A DNA stretch of 64,000 bases. It comes from JBCCBV01 sp039033855 (GTDB lineage Bacteria > Planctomycetota > Phycisphaerae > Phycisphaerales > Phycisphaeraceae). A program made the translations under genes and the position numbers. Positions 54,279-63,004 of this stretch are shown here, in pieces. The notes beneath the pieces are model-generated. The model was given only the letters and a program-made list of their open reading frames with translations. It had not been told where the DNA came from and ran no database searches. Positions within the stretch are counted from its first letter, which is position 1, and the number at the start of each line of letters is the position of its first letter. Location: NCBI GenBank assembly GCA_039033855.1, contig JBCCBV010000003.1:1-64000 (forward strand), written 5' to 3'.

Positions 54279-57200
54279 TTACGAGCCGGCCGGCGTCTCG
54301 GTGCCCGCAGGTGGCTCGGGGGGCTGATCCAAACCGTCCAGAAGCTGTTCGAGCGACGGCGCGTCTGGCGGGGGCGGGCCGACCACCGCGGCGACCGGGG
54401 GCTCTTCGCCCGACTCGATGGCGGCGATTTTGGCCCGCAGGTTGCCGTGCAGACGCCAGAGGTCCATCTCGAACACCACCCCGCTGCCCAGAGGGGAACG
54501 CGCGAACGCCTCGCGCCAGGCCGCTTCGGCACCGGCAGCGTCGCCTTGGCGATACAGGGCGTCGCCGAGGTGGTCGCCTACTACGGCCAGGGTGATGTCG
54601 CGGTGCGCTTCGGTCAGGTCGGAAAAGTCGATCCGGTCGATCGAGCGTCGGAGCAGGTCGACGGCCTGGTCATACGCGCCCTGTTTGTAGAGCACCCAGC
54701 CGAGGGTGTCGAGGTCTTCCGAGCGGTCGGGGCGGACCTCCAAAGACTCGCGCACCAGCCGCTCGGCCGCGGCCAGGTGGACGCCGTTGCGGGCCAGCCG
54801 GTAGGCCACGTTGTTCTTGGTGAGCGCGGTTTGATCCTGCTGGAGCAGTTGAAGGCTGGCCCACGCCGCGAGGTCCGGCCGGTCGAAGGTCTCGGCGACG
54901 TCGGCGCGGGCGCCGGCGATCTGGTCGGCGAAACGCTCGCGCTCTGGTTCGTCCAGGCTCTTGACCCAGTCTTCGACCGCCAGCCACGCCTCATGAGGCC
55001 GATCTTGTTTGGCCAGCGCCAGCCCTTTGAGCCGGATCAGGCTGACGGCCCGGATGCGGCTGCCCGCGTGCGCGGGTTCGGCAAACAGGTCCATCCCACG
55101 GTCGGCTTGCACGGCGGCTTGCTCGTACAGGCCCCGGGCCAGCAGGTTGCCCGCGTATTGAGCGACGAGCGCCGGCGACGCCGACAACCTGCTGAAAACC
55201 ATTCCCTCGGCGATGAGCAGGCGTTCGCCGTCGCGCAGCCGGTTGAAGAGCTCGGCCGACCCGAGCATGGCTTTGGGGTCGTAGAAGTCGCTCGCCGCCA
55301 AGCGGTCGAACCACGCCAGGGCCTGCTCGTCCTCGCCTTGTCCAAGGGCAAGCCTCAGGCGTAGCGCGGCCAAGCGGTCTTGGTCGTCTTGAGGTTCGCG
55401 CTCGAGCGTGGCCAGGAGCGTCGCGGCGTCGTCGTACCGGCTGGCGTCGATGAGCAGGCGGGCGGTGACACGCCGGGTGACGCGGGACCGCGGCAGCTCG
55501 TTACGCAGGTTCAGAAACGCCTGGCGGATGCGCGGGCCGTCGCGGTTGTTGTTGCGTTGCAGGAACAGGTCGAACAGCAGTTGCTGGGCGTCTTGGTCGC
55601 TTGGCGCCCTTGCCGTGAGCGCTTCGGCGGTGGCGAGCGCGCGGTCGGCCTGGCCCAGGTCGGCCAGCACCCGGGCCTTGAGCGCGACCAGTTCGGTGGC
55701 AGACACGGCGTTGTCGACCGTGGCGTCGAGCAGCCGTAGCGCATCGGGCCGTTGGTTCTGCGCCCACAGGATGCGCACCCGCATCGCGAGCGCGTCGGCG
55801 TGGGTGGCGGACTGCCACGGGCCCAACCGGTCTTCGGCCTGGACCACGGCGCCGCGGTCGAGCGCAAGCTCGACCCACGCTCGGCGGGCGACCGACAGGT
55901 TCGGAGCGTTTTGGACGGCGGTTGCGTACCAGGGCTCGGCGAGGTCGGCCCGGCCGTTTCGTTGCGCCGCGGAGGCCGCGACGAGCCACAGCACCGGGTC
56001 GCGGGTTTGCGTGGCGGCGTCGGAGGCGGCGGACATCCAGGCGTCGAGGCGGTCGCCGCGTTGGGCGGCGCTCTCGAGCCGGCGGAGCGTGGATAGCGCG
56101 TCGTCGGGCCGGGCGGCGATGCGGTCTCGGGCGGCTCCGGCCAGCGCAGCCACGGCGTTTTGTTGCCGGTCGGCGGTTATGCCGTCGCCCTCGGACGAAG
56201 GCTGGGCGAGTACCGACTCGGTCAGCGCGGCAAAGGCGTCGTCGTCGCGCGGCTCGAGGGCGAGCCTCCGCTTCAGCAGCGCGATGGCTTGATCGCGCGG
56301 CAGCGCCGCGGCCACGGTGACGGCCCAAGGCCCGGCCGGGCGATCGGCGAAGCGGTCGCGTATCTGCTGCGCCAGCCGGAGCGGATCGGGGCTCCACCGG
56401 GCGGCGTAGCCGGCGATGTCGGCGGTCAACGGCTGGTCGGGCCAGAGGCTGAGCGCTTCGACCGTGGAGGCGTGGGCCTCGGCGACTTCGCCCAACCGCA
56501 GGTGGGTGTAGATGAGCCGGCCGACCAGGGCTTGCGGCGGTTCGACCCCGCCGGCTTCTGCCGAGGCCTGGTAGACGGCCTTGGCGCCGTGGGGATCGCC
56601 AAGGCGATGGCGGATGTCGCCGATGGCCATGAGCACGTCGGGCGCGCGCGAGCGCAGGAAAACGAACATGCGTCCCCGGCGGTCGTTGGCCAGCAACGAA
56701 GGATCATTGTTGAGGAACGCGCGGTAGCGGTCTTGCGCCACCCGCGCGTGGCCCGTGGCTTCGGCCGACACGGCGATGTGGTAATCGGTCAGCGGGGCGA
56801 GCACGCCTTCGCTCGCCGCGGAAACGCGTGACGCGACGCGCTCGTAGAGCAGCATGGCCAGCGGGTGATTGTTGCGGCGGGCCTCGGCCTGGCCGAGCAA
56901 AAAGTAGCCGTCGGGGTCGGCGGGGTCGGCCTCGATCGCCCGGCGGAGATACTCGGTGGCTTGCGGGAGGTTGCCCGACTCCAGATAGAGCCGGCCCAAG
57001 CGCGACAGCACGTCCGGCTCGCCCGGCGACTGTCGAGACACCCAAAGCAAACGGCGGATGGCGTCGAACCGGCGCTGCTCGTCGGCCTCGATGAGCGCCC
57101 GTGCGTACGCCAGTTGCAGACGCAGCGAAGGCTCGGCCGATGCGCGGGGTTCGGGGGCGCCTTGCGGGGTGTCGGCCTCTGTAGGCGCAGCTATCGGTGG

Positions 57201-57575
57201 GTCTTCCGAGGTGTCCCCGATTGCGGCGAGCCAGTCGGGTGTCTCGAACGACGCGAGTACGTCGGGCCAGGGGAGCTGTGCACGTTCGAGCGCTTCGCCT
57301 TGGAGCGGTTGGATGCGCTCGGTGGGCACGCCCGGCGGGGCGGGGGCATCGATCGGGCCGTGGGTGGCGGCGGGGTCGGCGGTCGGGTCGTAGGTTGAGT
57401 CCGTGGCGAGCGCAATGACGCCCGGCCGCGCTTCGGGACCGTTGGTCGAGGCTCCGCTGCAGGCGGTCAGGCCGGCCAGGCACGCCGCACCCATTATGCG
57501 AAGGCCGCGACGGGTTGTGGCGGTGTGCAAGTGCGCTCGGATTCGCGGGGGCTTGGTTCGCGGGCCTGGGGTCAT
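54279..57575 (-). CDS. Large TPR-repeat lipoprotein
   Basis: ATG 57575 gives 1098 residues; the open frame further upstream overlaps hisG antiparallel composition and is rejected. The N-terminus has a basic stretch, then MGAACLAGLTACSGAST with the lipobox LTAC, so it is probably a lipoprotein. Residues from about 170 are tandem tetratricopeptide repeats (for example LGRLYLESGNLPQATEYLRR and LGWVLYKQGAYDQAVDLLRR), alternating with less regular helical pairs to about 1050. The C-terminus is Pro-rich. It is likely a scaffold in the cell envelope. Partners are unknown; it follows hisG by 47 bases. Confidence 0.82.
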   Translation of the reverse strand: MTPGPRTKPPRIRAHLHTATTRRGLRIMGAACLAGLTACSGASTNGPEARPGVIALATDSTYDPTADPAATHGPIDAPAPPGVPTERIQPLQGEALERAQLPWPDVLASFETPDWLAAIGDTSEDPPIAAPTEADTPQGAPEPRASAEPSLRLQLAYARALIEADEQRRFDAIRRLLWVSRQSPGEPDVLSRLGRLYLESGNLPQATEYLRRAIEADPADPDGYFLLGQAEARRNNHPLAMLLYERVASRVSAASEGVLAPLTDYHIAVSAEATGHARVAQDRYRAFLNNDPSLLANDRRGRMFVFLRSRAPDVLMAIGDIRHRLGDPHGAKAVYQASAEAGGVEPPQALVGRLIYTHLRLGEVAEAHASTVEALSLWPDQPLTADIAGYAARWSPDPLRLAQQIRDRFADRPAGPWAVTVAAALPRDQAIALLKRRLALEPRDDDAFAALTESVLAQPSSEGDGITADRQQNAVAALAGAARDRIAARPDDALSTLRRLESAAQRGDRLDAWMSAASDAATQTRDPVLWLVAASAAQRNGRADLAEPWYATAVQNAPNLSVARRAWVELALDRGAVVQAEDRLGPWQSATHADALAMRVRILWAQNQRPDALRLLDATVDNAVSATELVALKARVLADLGQADRALATAEALTARAPSDQDAQQLLFDLFLQRNNNRDGPRIRQAFLNLRNELPRSRVTRRVTARLLIDASRYDDAATLLATLEREPQDDQDRLAALRLRLALGQGEDEQALAWFDRLAASDFYDPKAMLGSAELFNRLRDGERLLIAEGMVFSRLSASPALVAQYAGNLLARGLYEQAAVQADRGMDLFAEPAHAGSRIRAVSLIRLKGLALAKQDRPHEAWLAVEDWVKSLDEPERERFADQIAGARADVAETFDRPDLAAWASLQLLQQDQTALTKNNVAYRLARNGVHLAAAERLVRESLEVRPDRSEDLDTLGWVLYKQGAYDQAVDLLRRSIDRIDFSDLTEAHRDITLAVVGDHLGDALYRQGDAAGAEAAWREAFARSPLGSGVVFEMDLWRLHGNLRAKIAAIESGEEPPVAAVVGPPPPDAPSLEQLLDGLDQPPEPPAGTETPAGS

Positions 57576-57622
57576 CGCCCCGAGTCTACGCCGGGCAAAG
57601 CCGCGTCCGCCTGCGCGGGGTT

Positions 57623-58483
57623 TCACGCGATGACCTTGCTCAGCGGGTAGCTGAAAATCGACGACGCGCCGGCCCGCTGCAGTTGGGGCAGCAGTTCGCG
57701 CTCGACCCGGGCGTCGAGCACCACCTCCACCGCGTACCACCCCGGCTTGTGCAGCGCGTTGACGGTGGGCGACTGCGCTTCGGGCAAGGCTTGGGTCAAG
57801 ACTTCGAGCACGGCGTTGCGCTCGGCCTCGGCCACGTTCATCTTCAGGCCCACCTGCCGTCGCGCCGCAATCGCGCCCCGCAGCAGCGTGGCGAGGTCTT
57901 CGATCCACCGCCTTTTTTCGGGGTCGGCCCAGGCCGCGTGGTTGCACACCAGGCGGGTGGTGCTGGTCATCAGCGTGTCGATGATCCGGAGCTTGTTGGC
58001 CCGGAGCGACGAGCCGGTTTCGGTGACGTCCACGATCGCGTCGACCAGCCGGGCCTTCACCTCGGTGGCGCCCCAGGAAAACTCGACCCTGGCTTTGACG
58101 CCCTGCTGGGCGAAGTACCGCTCGGTGTACGAGAGCAGCTCGGTGGCGACGATGCCGCCTTCGAGGTCTTTGGCGCTTTGCACCGGCGACTCTTCGGGCA
58201 CGGCCAACACCCAGCGCACCGGTCGTTCGGTGGCTCGCGAGTATGAAAGCTCGCAGACCTCGTGCACGTCGGCGCCGGTTTCTTCGATCCAGTCGCGCCC
58301 GGTGATGCCCGCGTCGATCACGCCGTCGGCCACGTAGCGGGCCATTTCCTGGGCGCGGAACATGACGCAGGCCACGCCGTCGACATCGATCTCGGGTTCA
58401 TAAGAACGCGAGCGCACGGAGATGTCGTACCCCGCCCGGCGGAACAGGTCGATGGTCGGTTCCTGCAGCGAGCCTTTGGGCAC
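57623..58483 (-). CDS. hisG: ATP phosphoribosyltransferase, long form
   Basis: The first enzyme of histidine synthesis, joining ATP and PRPP. KGSLQEPTIDLFRRAGYDI at the N-terminus, DAGITGRDWIEE, the PRPP site IVDVTETGSSLRANKLRI and a C-terminal regulatory domain ending ASSIFSYPLSKVIA identify the long form. From GTG 58483 it is 286 residues but lacks the residues before 'PKGSLQ' that complete the first beta-strand. In frame upstream lie AIRLGV and an ATC at 58517-58519 with AGGAG at 58527-58531. The true start may therefore be this ATC, making 298 residues. No other his gene is in the window. Confidence 0.92.
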   Translation of the reverse strand: MPKGSLQEPTIDLFRRAGYDISVRSRSYEPEIDVDGVACVMFRAQEMARYVADGVIDAGITGRDWIEETGADVHEVCELSYSRATERPVRWVLAVPEESPVQSAKDLEGGIVATELLSYTERYFAQQGVKARVEFSWGATEVKARLVDAIVDVTETGSSLRANKLRIIDTLMTSTTRLVCNHAAWADPEKRRWIEDLATLLRGAIAARRQVGLKMNVAEAERNAVLEVLTQALPEAQSPTVNALHKPGWYAVEVVLDARVERELLPQLQRAGASSIFSYPLSKVIA

Positions 58484-58516
58484 GCCCAGGCGGATGGCTT
58501 GGTGGCGCGGGGGGGG

Positions 58517-58531
58517 GATGGCCGGGCTCCT
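58517..58531 (-). promoter_or_regulatory. Ribosome-binding site followed by ATC, possible non-canonical hisG start
   Basis: On the - strand AGGAG (58527-58531) is followed by seven bases and then ATC (58517-58519), which opens directly into the hisG frame through a run of Cs. The position is ideal for a start codon, but the codon is ATC. A single-base error next to the nine-base G homopolymer at 58509-58517 could hide an ATG. Confidence 0.45.
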
Positions 58532-58537
58532 GCGGGG

Positions 58538-59401
58538 CTACTTCTTTTTGCTGACGCGCTTGCGCGGGGCGGCGCCGGAGGCCTTGGTCGTTTTGGTGGT
58601 CTTGGCGGCTTTGGACGATTTTTTGGCCGGGGCTTTGTCGCCGGGGTCGGCGGCCTTGGCTTGCGTGCTTGACGTGGTTTTCGAAGCGGATTTGCTGGCC
58701 GTCTTCTTCTTGGGCGCGGGGGTGGGTGGCGGTGCCGGGGGCGTGACGTGCAGCACCACGCCGGGCGCCGACGGCGTGGGCGGGTCGGCGCCGCGGTCTT
58801 TGCGGCCATCGACCCAGCACTGCAGCGCGTGGTGCGCGGCCAAGCCCTCGCCGGCTTTGATCTGTCGGAGCAGCCAGGATTCGGCCTCGGCGTCGGACAG
58901 GTTTTCCGGCAGGGCGCCCTCGGATTCAAGCAACCGGCGCAGCTTGCCGTCCACCGGAAGGGCGTGCCCGCCCAGGCTGATCAGCATGACCGACGCCGCG
59001 GCGTAAGGCGGCATGCCCGGCAGGGTGTCGAGGTACTCGCGCTGGTCGCGCTTGTTCATGTCTTCGAGCGTCACCATCCGCCAGTCGTACTCGCGGATGT
59101 AGACCTCTTGCATGGCCTCGCGCAGCCGGCGGACGCGCTCGGCGCCCAGCGGGTAATCCTCGCCCAGGCCGGTCAACAGCTCGTGGTCGAAGCAGACCCG
59201 GAGTTCGTTGAGGTCGGACACGCCCGCGAGCCAGTCGTCGTAGGCGACTTCGGCCTGTTTACGCGTGGCCTCCCACTGGAGCATCCCGAGCACCAGCTGC
59301 TCGATCGGCTCGCGACGGGCGGGCGGGTCGCCCTTGGCGGCGCCGAGGAGTTTCTTGAGCAGGGCGGCCAAGGCCTTGGATTCTGCGGTCTCTTTCGCCA
59401 C
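58538..59401 (-). CDS. HhH-GPD (endonuclease III-like) protein with Lys-rich tail
   Basis: A 287-residue protein starting at GTG 59401. The N-terminal 200 residues follow the endonuclease III fold: EQLVLGMLQWEATRKQAEVA, the hairpin LPGMPPYAAA at 127-136 and Asp151 in ALPVDGKLRRLL. The Lys that makes endonuclease III a lyase (in LPGVGxKTA) is replaced, and the C-terminal four-Cys iron-sulfur site is absent. Glycosylase activity through the Asp is possible, lyase activity is unlikely. Residues from about 220 form a Pro- then Lys/Ala/Ser/Thr-rich basic tail like linker histones, presumably for DNA binding. It lies 81 bases downstream of rbfA. Confidence 0.78.
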   Translation of the reverse strand: MAKETAESKALAALLKKLLGAAKGDPPARREPIEQLVLGMLQWEATRKQAEVAYDDWLAGVSDLNELRVCFDHELLTGLGEDYPLGAERVRRLREAMQEVYIREYDWRMVTLEDMNKRDQREYLDTLPGMPPYAAASVMLISLGGHALPVDGKLRRLLESEGALPENLSDAEAESWLLRQIKAGEGLAAHHALQCWVDGRKDRGADPPTPSAPGVVLHVTPPAPPPTPAPKKKTASKSASKTTSSTQAKAADPGDKAPAKKSSKAAKTTKTTKASGAAPRKRVSKKK

Positions 59402-59482
59402 GGGGCGGTTTCCGGGTGGGGTGTTCGGTGGGGCCGAGCAGTGGGGTGGTCGGCCGGGCGGGTCGGTGATCGGGCGGAAAGT

Positions 59483-59998
59483 TTAGCGGGGGCTTTCGCC
59501 GGACTTGGGCAGGGTGTGTCCGGTTGTGTCGGCGGCCGGGCCGCGCTCCAATTCGGTTTCTACGGCCCAATCGGACAGCGGCTGGTCGTCGGTGGGCGTG
59601 TCGTCGGCCTCGACCACGTCGGGGGCGTGCGCCGAATCCAAATCGGCGTCGGCGCCCGATCGTTCCATCGCCTGGTTGATGGCGTCGAGCACCGCGGATT
59701 CGCGCTTGAGCGTGGGGTCCAAGCGGAAATCGAGGTGCGGCACGGTGCGCAGCGCGACGAGCTTCTTGAGCTTGCCGTGGATGTGCGACGCCGCGTCGCG
59801 CAGGCCTTGCAGGGTCACGGCCTCGTGCTTGTCCGGCAGCACCGACACCCGCACGATGGCTTGCCGCATGTCCGGCGAAACGTCCACCGAGGTCACCGAC
59901 ACCATGCCCTGGATGCGCGGATCGCTGAGCCCACGCTGAAGCACCTGCGCGATGTTCTTGCGCAGCAAGGATTCGATCTGGAGGCGTCGGTGCGACAT
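59483..59998 (-). CDS. rbfA: Ribosome-binding factor A
   Basis: A 171-residue protein. The first 115 residues match RbfA: IESLLRKNIAQVLQRGLSDPR, VSVTSVDVSPDMRQAIVRVS and VPHLDFRLDPTLKRESAV, the KH-like fold that helps mature the 30S subunit and 16S rRNA 5' end. The last 55 residues are an acidic, probably disordered extension. It follows infB by 51 bases, as in the conserved nusA-infB-rbfA operon. Confidence 0.93.
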   Translation of the reverse strand: MSHRRLQIESLLRKNIAQVLQRGLSDPRIQGMVSVTSVDVSPDMRQAIVRVSVLPDKHEAVTLQGLRDAASHIHGKLKKLVALRTVPHLDFRLDPTLKRESAVLDAINQAMERSGADADLDSAHAPDVVEADDTPTDDQPLSDWAVETELERGPAADTTGHTLPKSGESPR

Positions 59999-60049
59999 CG
60001 GGGTCGTGGTGCGGGCGACGTAAAAGGCGAGGCGGGGTGCGGCCGGGCG

Positions 60050-62920
60050 TTACGCCTCGAGCTTGCGCGCCACCTCGATGGTGCGGTAGAACAGGATTTC
60101 GTCGCCGGGCTTGACATCGTCGTAGCCCTCGATGCGGATGCCGCATTCGGTGCCGACCCGGACTTCCTTGACCTCGTCCTTCACTCGGCGGAGCGAGGCC
60201 ACGCTGCGCTCGTCGGTGACGACCACGCCGTCGCGCGAAACGCGGACCTTGATGTCGTCTTGGTTGCGTACGGCGCCGTCGGTCACCAGGCAGCCGGCGA
60301 TGGCGCCGACCTTGCTGATCTTGAACATGGCCTTGACCTGTGCCCGGCCGACTTCTTCCTCGCGCTGGTCGGGGGCGAGCATGCCCTCCAGGCCGGCTTT
60401 GACGTCGTCTACCAGGTCGTAGATCACGCGGTAGAAGCGCAGGTCGATCGACCGCTGGTCGGCCATTTCGCGGATGGCCGGCGTGGCGGTGACTTGGAAG
60501 CCGATCACAATGGCGTCCGACGCGTCGGCCAGGTCGAGGTCCGACTCGGTAATCCCGCCCACCGCTGCGTGCAACACGCGGACGGCGACCTCCTGATTGC
60601 CGATTTCTTCGAGCGCGCCGCGCAGGGTTTCGACCGAGCCTTGCACGTCGCCCTTGAGCACCACGCGCAGCTCTTGCACCTTGCCGGCCTGGATCGTGGC
60701 GGCGAAGTTGTCGAGCGTTACCTTGGTGCGCGATGCGAGCATCTGCTGGCGTTCGTCGTCGCGGTACTGGGTGGCCACGTCCTCGGCCTTGCGCAGCGAG
60801 TCGACCGAATAGAAGCGGTCGCCCGCGTCGGGGATCTGGTCGAGCCCGGACATCTCGACTGGAGTGGCGGGGCCCGCGACCTGCACCTTGCGGCCGCGGT
60901 CGTCGGTCATGTCGCGCACCCGGCCGAACGCCCGGCCGGCCACGACAAAGTCGCCGACCGACACCGTGCCGTCTTGCACCAGCACCCGGGCGACCGAGCC
61001 ACGGCCCGGCTGCATTTCGGCTTCGATCACCGCGCCACGGGCCGGCCCGCCGTAGTCCGCAGTGAACTCGAGGATCTGCGACTGGAGGTCGAGCACCTCG
61101 AGCAGTTCGGGGATGCCTTCGCCGGTGTGGGCCGAGGCTTTGACGACTTCGGTTTCGCCGCCCCAGGCGGTGGGGTTCAGCCCGTGTTCCGCCAGTTGGC
61201 CGTAGATCTTTTGGATGGCTTCTTCGGTGACGCCGGGCAGGTCGATCTTGTTCATGGCCACGACGATGGGCACGCCGGCGGCCTTGGCGTGGTTGATCGA
61301 TTCGACGGTGGTGGGCATGACGCCGTCGTCGGCTGCCACCACGAGCACGGCCAGGTCGGTCAGCTGGGCGCCGCGGCTGCGCATCTGGGTGAAGGCGGCG
61401 TGGCCGGGCGTATCGAGGAACACAACCGTTTTGTTTGCGCCGTCGGACCCTTCGACGCTGACGCGGTAGGCGCCGACGTGCTGGGTGATGCCGCCGTCTT
61501 CGTGCGACGCCACGTCCGCCGAGCGGATGCGGTCCAGGAGTGATGTCTTGCCGTGGTCGACGTGGCCGAGCACGGTGACGACCGGCGGCCTGGGCTGCAC
61601 GTCCACCTGTTCGCGCTGGGCGAACTCTTTCTCGACGCGCTGCTCGGCGGTTTCGTGCTCCTTGATCTGGAGTTCGATGCCGTACTCAAGGCAGACTTCC
61701 TCGGCGGCCTCGGTTTCGATGGTCGCGTTGACGTTGGACATCATGCCCTGCTTGAACAGCCACTTGACGATGTCCGCGGCGCGGATGCCGGTGGCGGCCG
61801 ACAGGTTCTTGATGGTCAGCGGTTCTTCGACTTCCACCGCACCGCCGCGCTCCAGGGCGCTTTCGGCCCGGCTGCCGGTGTGCTCGCCGCGGCGCATGTC
61901 ATGGCGTCGCTTCTTGATGAAGCCCGAAGCGCCGCGCATCCGCTTGTCGAGCTCGTCCAGGTCGGCCTGGGAGAACTGGGTTGGGCCGGTGAACTGCGAG
62001 TCGCCGGCTCGGCCGCGTCGGGTGCTGAGGGTGCGCCGTCGTCCGCCGCCACCACCGCCGCCCGGGCCGCCGCGCGGGCCGCCGGGGGCGCCGCCTCCGC
62101 CGCGTGCGGGGGCTTCGTCGGGTCCGCCGAGGCTGCGCACGCCGCCGCCACGGGCCGGGCCGCGGGTGCGGGTGATGCCCTGGACTTCGCCGGGCGCCAG
62201 CGAGGGGTTTCCGCCGGAGCGCGGGCCGCGGGGGCCGCCTGCGCTGCGGGGCTTTTCGACCTCATCGGGCTTCTCGACCCGGATGACGCGGGGGCCGCGC
62301 ATGGTGGCTTTCTGCGGGGTCGTGAGTTGCTCGCCGGCGGGCTTGACCACGTCGGGTCGGTCGGGGACGTTCTGCTTGCCGACGGGGGTGATCTCGGCCG
62401 GGGCTGCGGGCGTTTCGGCTGGCTCGTCTGGCGTGGGCGAGGGCGCCTCGGCGGCGACGGCCGGAGCCGGTTCAACCGGAACGATCTCGGCGGGGGCTTC
62501 TGGCGCGGGCTCGGCTGGCGGTTCGACGGTTTCGGCCGGCGTCTCGACGATTGCCGTGGGCGCTTCGTCGGCAGATACCGGAGTGGGCACCGGCACCTCG
62601 GCGGGCGCAGGCTCGGGCGGCTCGGCGGGCGCTTCGACCTTCTTTGGCGGGGCCTTTTTCTTGGCGGCTTTCTTCTTAGCGGCCTTCTTTTTGACCTCGG
62701 GCGCCACGGGCTCGGCGGTCTCGATGGCCGTGGCGGTCACGGCGCCGCCTTCGCCGGCGTCGCCGAACCATTGACGGATGGTCACCGCCAGGCCGACCTT
62801 GACGGTCGACATGTGGTTGGTGATGCCGGGGACACCCTCGGCATCGCACTTGGCCACGATGTCTTTGCTCGAGACACCCAGCTCTTTGGCCAGGTTGAAC
62901 ACGCGAAGCGACTTCGCCAA
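60050..62920 (-). CDS. infB: Translation initiation factor IF-2
   Basis: A 956-residue GTPase that places initiator tRNA on the ribosome. It starts at TTG 62920 with GGAG about 7 bases upstream. The N-terminal MAKSLRVFNLAKELGVSSKD is a typical IF-2 N-domain. A Lys/Ala block (KKKAAKKKAAKKKAPPKK) and a long Pro/Ala/Glu linker follow, then a Gly/Arg-rich segment. G1 is GHVDHGKTS near residue 452; DTPGHAAF and NKID (AMNKIDLPG) are G3 and G4. Domains II-IV end with GYDDVKPGDEILFYRTIEV. It lies between nusA and rbfA. Confidence 0.96.
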   Translation of the reverse strand: MAKSLRVFNLAKELGVSSKDIVAKCDAEGVPGITNHMSTVKVGLAVTIRQWFGDAGEGGAVTATAIETAEPVAPEVKKKAAKKKAAKKKAPPKKVEAPAEPPEPAPAEVPVPTPVSADEAPTAIVETPAETVEPPAEPAPEAPAEIVPVEPAPAVAAEAPSPTPDEPAETPAAPAEITPVGKQNVPDRPDVVKPAGEQLTTPQKATMRGPRVIRVEKPDEVEKPRSAGGPRGPRSGGNPSLAPGEVQGITRTRGPARGGGVRSLGGPDEAPARGGGGAPGGPRGGPGGGGGGGRRRTLSTRRGRAGDSQFTGPTQFSQADLDELDKRMRGASGFIKKRRHDMRRGEHTGSRAESALERGGAVEVEEPLTIKNLSAATGIRAADIVKWLFKQGMMSNVNATIETEAAEEVCLEYGIELQIKEHETAEQRVEKEFAQREQVDVQPRPPVVTVLGHVDHGKTSLLDRIRSADVASHEDGGITQHVGAYRVSVEGSDGANKTVVFLDTPGHAAFTQMRSRGAQLTDLAVLVVAADDGVMPTTVESINHAKAAGVPIVVAMNKIDLPGVTEEAIQKIYGQLAEHGLNPTAWGGETEVVKASAHTGEGIPELLEVLDLQSQILEFTADYGGPARGAVIEAEMQPGRGSVARVLVQDGTVSVGDFVVAGRAFGRVRDMTDDRGRKVQVAGPATPVEMSGLDQIPDAGDRFYSVDSLRKAEDVATQYRDDERQQMLASRTKVTLDNFAATIQAGKVQELRVVLKGDVQGSVETLRGALEEIGNQEVAVRVLHAAVGGITESDLDLADASDAIVIGFQVTATPAIREMADQRSIDLRFYRVIYDLVDDVKAGLEGMLAPDQREEEVGRAQVKAMFKISKVGAIAGCLVTDGAVRNQDDIKVRVSRDGVVVTDERSVASLRRVKDEVKEVRVGTECGIRIEGYDDVKPGDEILFYRTIEVARKLEA

Positions 62921-63004
62921 GGGGGGCTCCGGGGTGCGGGGAAAGCGGGTCCATCGGGCCGGCGACGCGGGTCGCGGGCGATTCGGTCAGGCCTGGCGTA
63001 CGGC

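Noticed and set aside
57576..57947. N-terminal extension of the TPR lipoprotein frame
   Set aside because: It overlaps hisG coding sequence in another frame, is Arg-rich, and would bury the lipobox.
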